Below, piece by piece: positions 10,039 through 17,780 of a stretch of 64,000 nucleotides of DNA. The DNA lies in NCBI GenBank assembly GCA_965250265.1, contig CBDFNO010000015.1, forward strand, positions 310,001-374,000. The letters are read 5' to 3'. This DNA comes from PRS1 sp965250265 (GTDB lineage Bacteria; Bacteroidota; Bacteroidia; Flavobacteriales; Flavobacteriaceae). Under the pieces are notes generated by a model. The model saw only the letters and a list, made by a program, of their open reading frames with translations, did no database searches and was not told the DNA's origin. Every line of letters begins with the position of its first letter. The stretch's first letter is position 1. The position numbers were made by a program, and so were the translations under genes.

Positions 10039-10758
10039 ATGAAGATAAAAACATTAAAGAATAAAATATTATACATAGGTGTATTAGCGATTTTGAGTTG
10101 TAGTAGCGGTGGTGGAAATGATGATGATCCTGTACCTCCACCTTCAGTCAATCCTCCAACGGCTTCATTATTAGAATTTCCATTAATAAATTCTGAATGT
10201 ACTGAAGGAACTAATATAACATCTACTGAAAGTACAATAACGTTTAATTGGGCTAATGCTAATAATACAGATTCATATCAATTGGTACTCAAAAATTTGG
10301 AAAGTCAAACGATAACTAATTATAATAGTAATATTTCAGAAGTTAATATAACTGTCACAAGAGGCACACCTTTTTCATGGTATGTGATTTCTAAAAGTAA
10401 TAGTACCATACAAACTGCCACAAGTGTTACGTGGAAATTTTATAATGCTGGTGTTGCAGCAAATTCTTATGCACCATTCCCTGCTGAACTTGTAAGCCCT
10501 GTTATGGGGACGGCATTAAATGCAGCTACAACCAGTATCACGCTAGAATGGTCAGGTAGTGATGTAGATTCAGATATTATAGAATACGATGTCTTTTTTG
10601 GAGTAGAAAATCCACCAATAACAAACCAAGGTAATACTGCTTTATCAAATATGGCTGTTAATGTAACTTCAGGAAATACTTATTATTGGAGAGTCGTTAC
10701 AAAAGATAGTCAAAATAATACCTCAAATTCAGAAATTTTTCAGTTTAAGATTAACTAG
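10039..10758 (+). CDS. Surface lipoprotein with two fibronectin-III-like domains
   Basis: A 239-residue lipoprotein. The signal peptide ends ILSCSSGGGNDDD, where the acidic/serine-rich start after the Cys fits the Bacteroidota surface-export signal. Two beta-sandwich repeats follow (about 45-135 and 150-238), each ending with a SWYV or YYWRV strand typical of FN3-like folds. No catalytic motif is visible. It begins 10 bp after the amylase stop, so it is probably cotranscribed and may act as an accessory surface protein in starch use. That role is inferred from position only. Confidence 0.75.
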   Translation: MKIKTLKNKILYIGVLAILSCSSGGGNDDDPVPPPSVNPPTASLLEFPLINSECTEGTNITSTESTITFNWANANNTDSYQLVLKNLESQTITNYNSNISEVNITVTRGTPFSWYVISKSNSTIQTATSVTWKFYNAGVAANSYAPFPAELVSPVMGTALNAATTSITLEWSGSDVDSDIIEYDVFFGVENPPITNQGNTALSNMAVNVTSGNTYYWRVVTKDSQNNTSNSEIFQFKIN

Positions 10759-10773
10759 TATAATTTAATCTTC

Positions 10774-13395
10774 TTATTCTAAACTCACCTTAACAATACC
10801 TATTCCATGTTTATCTTCCAACTCATTATGAGGAATTTCAGGGCCAATAGAAAACTGAATACTTTCAATTCTATTAATATCAAAATCAGAATTAATGTTA
10901 TGCTCTAAATAGTATGGTAAAAAACTAGGATATGGTCTTGGAAGCGTTACAGTTTTAACAAGTTTTAAATCTTTAATATTTATCTTATATTCTTTTAGTT
11001 CTGTACCAATCTCTAAAACTTTTCCAAAAGATGATCCATCATCTAATACAAAGGCAATTTGAAGCTTGCAAGGCTTATTATTTAAAGCTCTCCCATAAAA
11101 AGCAATGTTTTCCTTTGTAGAAAGATCTGACCTTCTTCCCTCTATCTTGTCAAGTATAAAATGCTTAAAAGAATAATCATATATAGGTTTAGCGTTAAGA
11201 TTTTCATTGTCAGGTACAAATAATTTTTCAATATTCATTTGGTATTCAGCTTCATCTTTATTTTCAGTAGGAACCAATCTGAATGTGTTTCTCCATTTTC
11301 TAATTAACAAATCTGTGTCATCAATAGCATCAAATAAATAAATTGGATTAGATTTTGGAATTACTGTTATTTTATAAGTACTTCTATCGTAAAAATCCCA
11401 TTCAAAAGGCCGTCCCACACCAGCAGCAGGATAAGTGATAAAATTGTCTTCATCAGTTTTTACTATAATATTATAATTGAAAAATCCTTTAACTACTTTA
11501 TCTGAAGGAATTATTGCAGTGTAATTATATGCACTTGTTTTAATCATGTCAATTGATATTCTCTGAAAACCTGAAAATCCAACAACTTGAATTTGTTTAG
11601 GGTTTTGTGGAGCAACAAATTGTACCTTCAATGTTAATTCAGAGTTTTCAGATACTTCATCAATTACTTCATGCTTGAACCAAGATTTGTTAACTGTTGA
11701 TTTTGGCGCATAAAAATCTTTTAGTTTATTCATGCCAAAAGCATCATTTGGCTTCCAATATTTATGGACCCCTTTTTTACTAATAATATATGTGCCTGGC
11801 CTAATAGTAAATGAAGTATTTGTTACTGTTGTCGAAAAGCTATTTTCATCATTAATAGCTTCAATATTAAACTCCGTTCCTAAATTTTTTAGATTAATTG
11901 TCATGTTATGTGTTTCCCATTTAATAACTCCTACCGTTTTTTTTGGACTATTCCGTCCAAAGGGATTATCAACCCAAACAGCATCTGGCATCACTTCTAA
12001 TCGCCAAACTCCCGTAGCAATTTTATCTATAAAATAAGCTCCAGTTCCATCATATTTAACTATTGATGAATTTCCTGAACCAGCTATTTCTTTTAAGTCT
12101 TTTTCACTTTTTGGAATACTATTGGTTGTATTTGTGTAAAAGAATTTTTCTTCAGAATTATATTCAGCCAAATCATTTTCATAATCAACTCTAAAATTTC
12201 CAAATGCGGTGTTCTGAGGATACATTCCATGATTAGAATACATTGGAATCTCATGAAATATTTCTGAACATATCTTTAAACTTAATGCTTTTTGTGGTGT
12301 ATAAGACAAATTCATATAATGTGTATTATATTCGGTATTTGTAGAAGACAAATAAGTTGGGTCATATGCAAAATGAGTTGCAATTTGAATACCTGCCGTT
12401 CTAAAACTTCTTGCCATTGCTGGATATATGTACGATCTACCAACATCGGCAGCATCAAATTCATATACCATTTTTGCTCCTTTATATGCTTTTATAGTTT
12501 CATTAAAAGGGATATGATAATCATTTACATTTGGCAAGAAATTTCCAGATAATTCTCGTTGATATCCCAATCCTGTTGGATACCACTGAAAAGTTCCTCC
12601 TTGTACTTTTCCCTTAAAATAAGCATCTGCAAAATGTACTCCATGACTCATATTATAAAAAATAGGTTTTGCGGTTCCCGTTTTACGCATGGCATCAGTC
12701 ATACCTTTAACGAATTTTGTCACAATATCTGCTTCACCTCTATGATGGGGTTCATTACTAACTTCAAAAGCTATCATGTTTGGTTCATCCTTGTATGCAA
12801 CACTTGTATATGGATTTACATGATTTAAAAACTGCTCTAAATAATTTTGTTGCGCTTTAATAGCATCTGGATTTGTTAGTGATTCTCCTTTTCCATATTT
12901 GTGAGAAAAACCTGGAGTGTCCTCATCAGGTTCTGGCCAACCATTACCCCAAAAAGCGATTGGTGTAATTACGAAATTAATGTCCTTATCAATCAGTTTT
13001 TTTAGTAGATAATCAAACGCATCCAAATGCTCGTTTTCAATAAGATTTCCTAAACTGTCACTAATTTCGGTATCCCAAACATGAATGCGATATAAATCAA
13101 ATCCAAGGCGAGAAAAATGATAGACATCATTATCAATTTCTTTTTTGGGATCAATACCAAGACGTTTTGCACTACGATAAGCGTGAGCAAACGGCACAGT
13201 ATAATTTACCCCAAATCCTTGCACTTCTTCATTAGAATTCACCCAACGCATAACGCCCATCTCATCAACATAAACATTATCTATTGCGTTACCTTCTTGT
13301 GCAAGTAAACTTGCAATGGAAAGAATAAACGTAAGTAATAACACTATTGAAAATCGTTTATTCATGAGCGCTCTTAGAACTCTATTTGATTTCAT
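10774..13395 (-). CDS. GH5-like secreted glycoside hydrolase with C-terminal accessory domains
   Basis: An 873-residue exported protein. The (beta/alpha)8 barrel (about 50-400) has a likely acid/base Glu in FEVSNEPHHR (about residue 215) and a likely nucleophile Glu in MVYEFDAAD (about 311), the pattern of clan GH-A cellulase/mannanase-like enzymes. Later parts (about 580-690 and 720-870) look like beta-sandwich domains, the last with a CBM/CIA30-like pattern. The hydrophobic export signal begins at Met11 (MNKRFSIVLLL, position 13365), so translation may start there; the longer start adds MKSNRVLRAL. It converges on the starch locus. Substrate unknown: beta-mannan, beta-glucan or galactan are all possible. 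Confidence 0.75.
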   Translation of the reverse strand: MKSNRVLRALMNKRFSIVLLLTFILSIASLLAQEGNAIDNVYVDEMGVMRWVNSNEEVQGFGVNYTVPFAHAYRSAKRLGIDPKKEIDNDVYHFSRLGFDLYRIHVWDTEISDSLGNLIENEHLDAFDYLLKKLIDKDINFVITPIAFWGNGWPEPDEDTPGFSHKYGKGESLTNPDAIKAQQNYLEQFLNHVNPYTSVAYKDEPNMIAFEVSNEPHHRGEADIVTKFVKGMTDAMRKTGTAKPIFYNMSHGVHFADAYFKGKVQGGTFQWYPTGLGYQRELSGNFLPNVNDYHIPFNETIKAYKGAKMVYEFDAADVGRSYIYPAMARSFRTAGIQIATHFAYDPTYLSSTNTEYNTHYMNLSYTPQKALSLKICSEIFHEIPMYSNHGMYPQNTAFGNFRVDYENDLAEYNSEEKFFYTNTTNSIPKSEKDLKEIAGSGNSSIVKYDGTGAYFIDKIATGVWRLEVMPDAVWVDNPFGRNSPKKTVGVIKWETHNMTINLKNLGTEFNIEAINDENSFSTTVTNTSFTIRPGTYIISKKGVHKYWKPNDAFGMNKLKDFYAPKSTVNKSWFKHEVIDEVSENSELTLKVQFVAPQNPKQIQVVGFSGFQRISIDMIKTSAYNYTAIIPSDKVVKGFFNYNIIVKTDEDNFITYPAAGVGRPFEWDFYDRSTYKITVIPKSNPIYLFDAIDDTDLLIRKWRNTFRLVPTENKDEAEYQMNIEKLFVPDNENLNAKPIYDYSFKHFILDKIEGRRSDLSTKENIAFYGRALNNKPCKLQIAFVLDDGSSFGKVLEIGTELKEYKINIKDLKLVKTVTLPRPYPSFLPYYLEHNINSDFDINRIESIQFSIGPEIPHNELEDKHGIGIVKVSLE

Positions 13396-13491
13396 TAATT
13401 AAATATTATAACTGTTCCTTTATTAAAGACAAAACTTACATAACAAATATAACTAACCATGAGTGAAATTAAGATTTTTAAAATAAACGAT

Positions 13492-13523
13492 AAAAAGGTT
13501 TCAACAATTGTTGAAACCTTTTT
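13492..13523. terminator. Perfect 32-bp palindrome, bidirectional terminator beside tRNA-Leu
   Basis: AAAAAGGTTTCAACAA is followed directly by its exact reverse complement, ending in five T on either strand. It lies 6 bases past the 3' end of the minus-strand tRNA-Leu gene and ends its transcript. Confidence 0.8.
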
Positions 13524-13529
13524 AATTTG

Positions 13530-13611
13530 TGCGGCTGAAGGGAGTCGAACCCCCACACCTTTCGGCACTAGATCCTAAGTCTAGCGTGTCTACCAATTCC
13601 ACCACAGCCGC
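13530..13611 (-). tRNA. tRNA-Leu (anticodon UAG)
   Basis: On the minus strand the gene starts GCGGCTGTGGTGGAATTGGT and ends GGTTCGACTCCC, then TTCAGCCGC plus discriminator A. The acceptor arms GCGGCTG/CAGCCGC pair fully. The anticodon arm is CTAGA-CTTAGGA-TCTAG, giving anticodon UAG. A long variable arm (TGCCGAAAGGTGT) marks a class II tRNA, as expected for leucine. The CCA end is not encoded (ACAA follows). A terminator palindrome follows immediately. Confidence 0.97.
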
Positions 13612-13717
13612 AAAATTGTGCCTGCAAATATAAGCAATAGTTTGAATATTCAAACCGACGTATTCAGGAATTTATTATTTGCTTTTTTGTACTTTTGAAT
13701 AAAATCTAAGTGCTCTC

Positions 13718-15106
13718 ATGAAAAACATACAATTATACATAAATCAACATAAAGATAGATTCTTAAACGAATTAATTGAGCTATTAAAAATTCCTTCAAT
13801 AAGTGCAGATTCTGCTTACAAAAATGACATATTAAAAACTGCTGAAGCTGTTAAAACAAGTCTGCAAAATGCTGGTTGCGATATTGTAGAAGTTTGTGAA
13901 ACTGAAGGAAATCCAATAGTTTATGGTGAGAAATTTACCGATCAAAACTTACCAACTATTTTAGTTTATGGACATTATGATGTTCAACCAGCTGATCCAT
14001 TGGAATTATGGGATTCTTCTCCTTTTGAACCAATTATCAAGACCACAGACTTACATCCGGAAGGCGCCATTTTTGCTCGTGGAGCCTGCGATGATAAAGG
14101 GCAAATGTATATGCATGTAAAAGCTCTGGAATTCATGACAGTAACAAACCAATTACCTTGTAATGTTAAATTTATGATCGAGGGTGAAGAAGAAGTTGGA
14201 AGCTCTAGCCTTTCAGCTTTTGTAAAAGAAAACCAAGGAAAATTAAGAAACGATGTTATTCTTATTTCAGATACAGGAATGATAGCCAATAATATTCCTT
14301 CAATTACAACCGGATTACGCGGATTAAGTTATGTTGAAGTTGAGATTACTGGTCCAAACAGAGATTTACATTCTGGTTTATATGGAGGTGCCGTAGCAAA
14401 CCCTATAAATATTCTCACGAAAATGATTGCGTCCTTACATGATGAAAATAACCATATTACAATTCCTGGATTTTATGATAAGGTAGAAAATCTTTCACAA
14501 GAAGAGCGTGCTGATATGGCAAAGGCACCTTTTTCTTTAGATGATTATAAAGCTGCTTTAAATATTGATGCTGTTTATGGAGAAGAAGGTTATACTACCA
14601 ATGAGCGAAATTCAATAAGGCCAACTTTAGATGTCAACGGAATTTGGGGAGGTTATACAGGAGAAGGTGCAAAAACGGTTATTGCAAGTAAAGCTTATGC
14701 GAAAATTTCTATGCGATTAGTACCTCATCAAGATTGGATTGAAATTACTAAATTATTTACAACACATTTTGAAAATATTGCTCCAAAAGGTGTTACAGTA
14801 AAAGTCACACCTCATCATGGTGGACAAGGCTATGTTACTCCTACAAATAGCCTTGGTTATCAGGCCGCAAGTAAAGCCTATCAAGAAACCTTTGGCAAAA
14901 CACCTATTCCGCAACGTAGTGGAGGTAGTATTCCAATTGTAGCTTTATTTGAAGAAGAATTAAAAAGCAAAACCATTTTAATGGGTTTTGGATTAGATAG
15001 TGATGCTATACATTCTCCAAACGAACATTTTGGTGTTTTCAATTTTTTAAAAGGCATTGAAACTATTCCATTGTTCTTTAAATATTTTACAGAGCTTTCT
15101 AAATAA
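13718..15106 (+). CDS. M20 family dipeptidase
   Basis: A 462-residue cytosolic zinc peptidase of the M20 family, dipeptidase (CNDP-like) branch. Visible metal-site motifs are YGHYDVQP (about 86-93), ARGACDDKGQ (about 117-126), EGEEEVGSSSL (about 154-164) and the late IHSPNE region. The dimerisation domain spans about 200-350 (GPNRDLHSGLYGG). It hydrolyses dipeptides or small peptides. There is no signal peptide. The next gene, a sulfotransferase, starts 10 bp later, suggesting shared transcription without an obvious functional link. Confidence 0.92.
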   Translation: MKNIQLYINQHKDRFLNELIELLKIPSISADSAYKNDILKTAEAVKTSLQNAGCDIVEVCETEGNPIVYGEKFTDQNLPTILVYGHYDVQPADPLELWDSSPFEPIIKTTDLHPEGAIFARGACDDKGQMYMHVKALEFMTVTNQLPCNVKFMIEGEEEVGSSSLSAFVKENQGKLRNDVILISDTGMIANNIPSITTGLRGLSYVEVEITGPNRDLHSGLYGGAVANPINILTKMIASLHDENNHITIPGFYDKVENLSQEERADMAKAPFSLDDYKAALNIDAVYGEEGYTTNERNSIRPTLDVNGIWGGYTGEGAKTVIASKAYAKISMRLVPHQDWIEITKLFTTHFENIAPKGVTVKVTPHHGGQGYVTPTNSLGYQAASKAYQETFGKTPIPQRSGGSIPIVALFEEELKSKTILMGFGLDSDAIHSPNEHFGVFNFLKGIETIPLFFKYFTELSK

Positions 15107-15116
15107 CTATATGTGA

Positions 15117-15746
15117 ATGAAAATTCAAATAATAGAAAAATATAAAAACTGGATTGGCTTAAAAATAAATTCTCCGCTTCATAAAGGGAAAAATAAAAAT
15201 TACGTTTTTATTCATATAAATAAAACTGCTGGAACAAGTATCATTGATGTTATTGGAAAGCCTTTTAGAAAACACCTTACTGTAAAAGAAGTTATTAAGG
15301 TAATTGGTCAAAAAAAATGGGATAAGGCATATAAATTTACTGTAATTAGAAACCCTTGGGATAAAGTTTTTTCTCAATATAAGCATCATTTTAATATGAA
15401 AGACAAAGAAACAGTTAAAAAAAAAATTGACTTTAAAGATTGGGTAGCTTGTACATATGGAGAGCCCAAGAACAAAATATACTATAAAAGACCACAGATG
15501 TTTTTACCAAACGTAGAATGGCTTAAAAATTATGAAGGGAAAATAGATGTTGACAAAATTATTAGATACGAAAATCTAAATGAAGGAATTAATGGCGTTT
15601 TTAAAACTTTGGAAATAGACCACGAATTGCCACATCTTAATAGTACTTATAAAACCAATTATAGAGATTTTTATGATGATGAGACTAAACAAATTATTTC
15701 AGATTGGTTTCATGAAGATATTAAAGAATTTGGGTACACGTTTTAA
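15117..15746 (+). CDS. Sulfotransferase family 2-like protein
   Basis: A 209-residue protein with the PAPS-binding signatures of carbohydrate-type sulfotransferases: FIHINKTAGTSI (5'-phosphosulfate loop, about 31-42) and FTVIRNPWDKVFSQYKHHF (3'-phosphate loop, about 74-92). It would move sulfate from PAPS to a glycan or small acceptor. No signal peptide or membrane anchor is seen, so it acts in the cytosol. It follows the M20 dipeptidase by 10 bp. The acceptor is unknown. It differs from the second sulfotransferase at 54.7-55.4 kb. Confidence 0.85.
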   Translation: MKIQIIEKYKNWIGLKINSPLHKGKNKNYVFIHINKTAGTSIIDVIGKPFRKHLTVKEVIKVIGQKKWDKAYKFTVIRNPWDKVFSQYKHHFNMKDKETVKKKIDFKDWVACTYGEPKNKIYYKRPQMFLPNVEWLKNYEGKIDVDKIIRYENLNEGINGVFKTLEIDHELPHLNSTYKTNYRDFYDDETKQIISDWFHEDIKEFGYTF

Positions 15747-15814
15747 GAATGAACCTGTTATTTCAAAAGTAATTAATAACCCTCCAATAAATGTATGCAA
15801 AGCTTTCAAAATAA

Positions 15815-16684
15815 ATGAAGTATTCACATCTCAGGCATCTACTTGAACTTAACTTAGCTACAATTTTTATAAGCACTTCGGGAGCTTTAGGAAAGTTTAT
15901 TGAAATGCCAACACCAGTAATAATTTGGTGGAGATGCTCTTTAGCAATTCTGTTTTTATATGCTTTTATCAAATTTAAAAGAATCCGTTTTAAGCTCCAT
16001 AACAAAAAAGATTTGCCCTTAATTATTATTAGTGCATTATTAACAGGTGCTCATTGGATCACTTATTTTTATGCTTTAAAACTTTCGAATGTTGCTCTTG
16101 GAATGTTATCTTTATTTGCATATCCGGTAATTACAGCACTATTAGAGCCTTTATTTATTAAAGTAAAATTCGACCCAGTTCATCTTGTTTTAGGAGCAAT
16201 GGTTTTACTCGGAATTTATATCCTTGCACCAGAATTTAATCTTGAAAGTTCACATGTAAAAGGAGTTTTATTAGGCCTATTATCTGCAGTATGTTATGCA
16301 GTGCGTATTTTAATTTCAAAACAGTTAGTAAGCCACTATAATGGTACAGTGCTAATGTTTTATCAATTATTCATTCTAACTGTAGTTTTGCTACCAGTCC
16401 TACTTTTTATGGATACTTCAGGAATAACAACACAACTTCCATATGTAATTGTTTTAGCGCTTGTAACTACTGCCATAGGTCATACGATGCTCGTTCGTAG
16501 CCTCAAACATTTTAAAGCAAGTACTGCAAGTATAATTAGTAGTGCACAACCCGTTTTTGGAATTATTATCGCTTATCTATTTTTGAACGAAATACCAACT
16601 TCTAATACATTAATAGGAGGATCATTAATTATAGCTACTGTATTTTTTGAAAGCTTGCGTTCTTCAAAGAAAACAGTAACTTGA
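15815..16684 (+). CDS. EamA/DMT family transporter
   Basis: A 289-residue inner-membrane protein with ten hydrophobic segments in two repeats of the EamA fold (second repeat starting near residue 150). It contains the family-style stretch HWITYFYALKLSNVALGMLS and a C-terminal IIIAYLFLNE segment. Such proteins move metabolites, often amino acids or nucleotides; the substrate cannot be told from sequence. Its stop is separated by a single base from the stop of the convergent PhnA-like gene. Confidence 0.9.
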   Translation: MKYSHLRHLLELNLATIFISTSGALGKFIEMPTPVIIWWRCSLAILFLYAFIKFKRIRFKLHNKKDLPLIIISALLTGAHWITYFYALKLSNVALGMLSLFAYPVITALLEPLFIKVKFDPVHLVLGAMVLLGIYILAPEFNLESSHVKGVLLGLLSAVCYAVRILISKQLVSHYNGTVLMFYQLFILTVVLLPVLLFMDTSGITTQLPYVIVLALVTTAIGHTMLVRSLKHFKASTASIISSAQPVFGIIIAYLFLNEIPTSNTLIGGSLIIATVFFESLRSSKKTVT

Positions 16685-16685
16685 T

Positions 16686-17264
16686 CTATATTTTCTTGAC
16701 ATATTTTGTAATGATGACGATTTGGGTAGGGCCAACTTTACCTTCAATATATTCAGCATTATCTCTATCTAATGAAATTCGTCGTACTGCTGTGCCTTGT
16801 TTTGCAACCATACTTGAGCCTTTTACTTTTAAATCCTTTATTAATACTACAGAATCTCCTGCTTGTAATACGACTCCGTTAACATCTCTATGAGTTACTT
16901 TATCACTTTCATCTTCTCCTTCTCCAGTTGCTTCAGCCCAATTTAAAGTCTCTTCATCCAGATACAACATGTCCAACAAATCTTGTGGCCATCCTTCAGC
17001 TTTTAAACGATTAAGCATTCTCCAGGAAACAACTTGAACTACGGGTAAGACACTCCACATACTATCGTTTAAACAACGCCAATGGTTTGCATCCACTGTA
17101 TCTGGATTTTCAATCTGGTTTATGCAAGTTTCACAAGCAAGCAAACTATCTTCTTCATTTCCTTTAGATTTTGGTGGCACTTCATATACTTTTAATAGTT
17201 CTTCGGAAGCACATAATTCACATTTTGATTCGCTACGTTGTTGTAATTTCTTTTCCAGACTCAT
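16686..17264 (-). CDS. PhnA-domain protein (YjdM-like)
   Basis: A 192-residue cytosolic protein. The N-terminus has paired cysteines (CELCASEELL and ACETCINQI) forming a zinc-ribbon-like site. The C-terminal part (about 125-190) is the PhnA/YjdM barrel: THRDVNGVVLQAGDSVVLIKDLKVKGS in part, then GTAVRRI and EGKVGPTQIVI. Despite its historical name, the family is not shown to act in phosphonate breakdown in most bacteria. Convergent with the EamA gene (1-bp gap) and divergent from blaI. Confidence 0.88.
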   Translation of the reverse strand: MSLEKKLQQRSESKCELCASEELLKVYEVPPKSKGNEEDSLLACETCINQIENPDTVDANHWRCLNDSMWSVLPVVQVVSWRMLNRLKAEGWPQDLLDMLYLDEETLNWAEATGEGEDESDKVTHRDVNGVVLQAGDSVVLIKDLKVKGSSMVAKQGTAVRRISLDRDNAEYIEGKVGPTQIVIITKYVKKI

Positions 17265-17342
17265 TTTCCATATTTAGTTGGCAAATGTAATTTTATTCAA
17301 TCCTATCTGCAAATTTATCTTTTCGTTAACATTATTTACAAC

Positions 17343-17384
17343 TCTACATTTGTAGAATTAAAATATTTGTTCTATGTTTGTAGA
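17343..17384. promoter_or_regulatory. BlaI-type operator pair for the first BlaI/M56 operon
   Basis: TCTACATTTGTAGA (17343-17356) is a perfect palindrome matching the BlaI/MecI consensus TACAnnTGTA. TCTATGTTTGTAGA (17371-17384) is a second, imperfect copy 28 bp downstream. They lie 29-70 bp before the blaI-like start. They are probably bound by the encoded regulator for autorepression. Confidence 0.75.
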
Positions 17385-17412
17385 GTAAATAATTTTTTGA
17401 AAAGAATAAAAG

Positions 17413-17778
17413 ATGAAATTATCAAAAACCGAAGAGCAATTAATGCAGCATCTGTGGAAGCTTGAGACAGCATTTATGAAAGATTTACTTGAAGCATATC
17501 CAGAACCAAAGCCAGCAACTACAACAGTTGCGACTTTACTAAAACGAATGACCGACAAGGGCTTTGTTGCATATAAACTCTATGGTAATTCTCGTGAATA
17601 TTTTCCTTTAGTTAAAAAGATGGATTATTTTTCAAAGCATGTTAACGGATTAATAAAGCATTTTTTCAATGATAGTGCTTCACAATTTGCATCTTTTTTT
17701 ACTAAAGAAACTAACTTAACCAAAGCCGAACTCAAAGATCTAAAAGCTATTATTGACAAGGAAATTAAAAAGAAATAA
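17413..17778 (+). CDS. BlaI/MecI/CopY family transcriptional repressor
   Basis: A 121-residue winged-helix repressor. It starts LSKTEEQLMQHLWKLE, the typical BlaI opening, with the recognition region PATTTVATLLKRMTDKGFV (about 36-54) and a C-terminal dimerisation helix region. It normally represses itself and the membrane metalloprotease gene, being cleaved when the M56 partner is triggered. The M56 gene starts 2 bp after its stop. Palindromic operators precede it. Confidence 0.93.
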   Translation: MKLSKTEEQLMQHLWKLETAFMKDLLEAYPEPKPATTTVATLLKRMTDKGFVAYKLYGNSREYFPLVKKMDYFSKHVNGLIKHFFNDSASQFASFFTKETNLTKAELKDLKAIIDKEIKKK

Positions 17779-17780
17779 TT

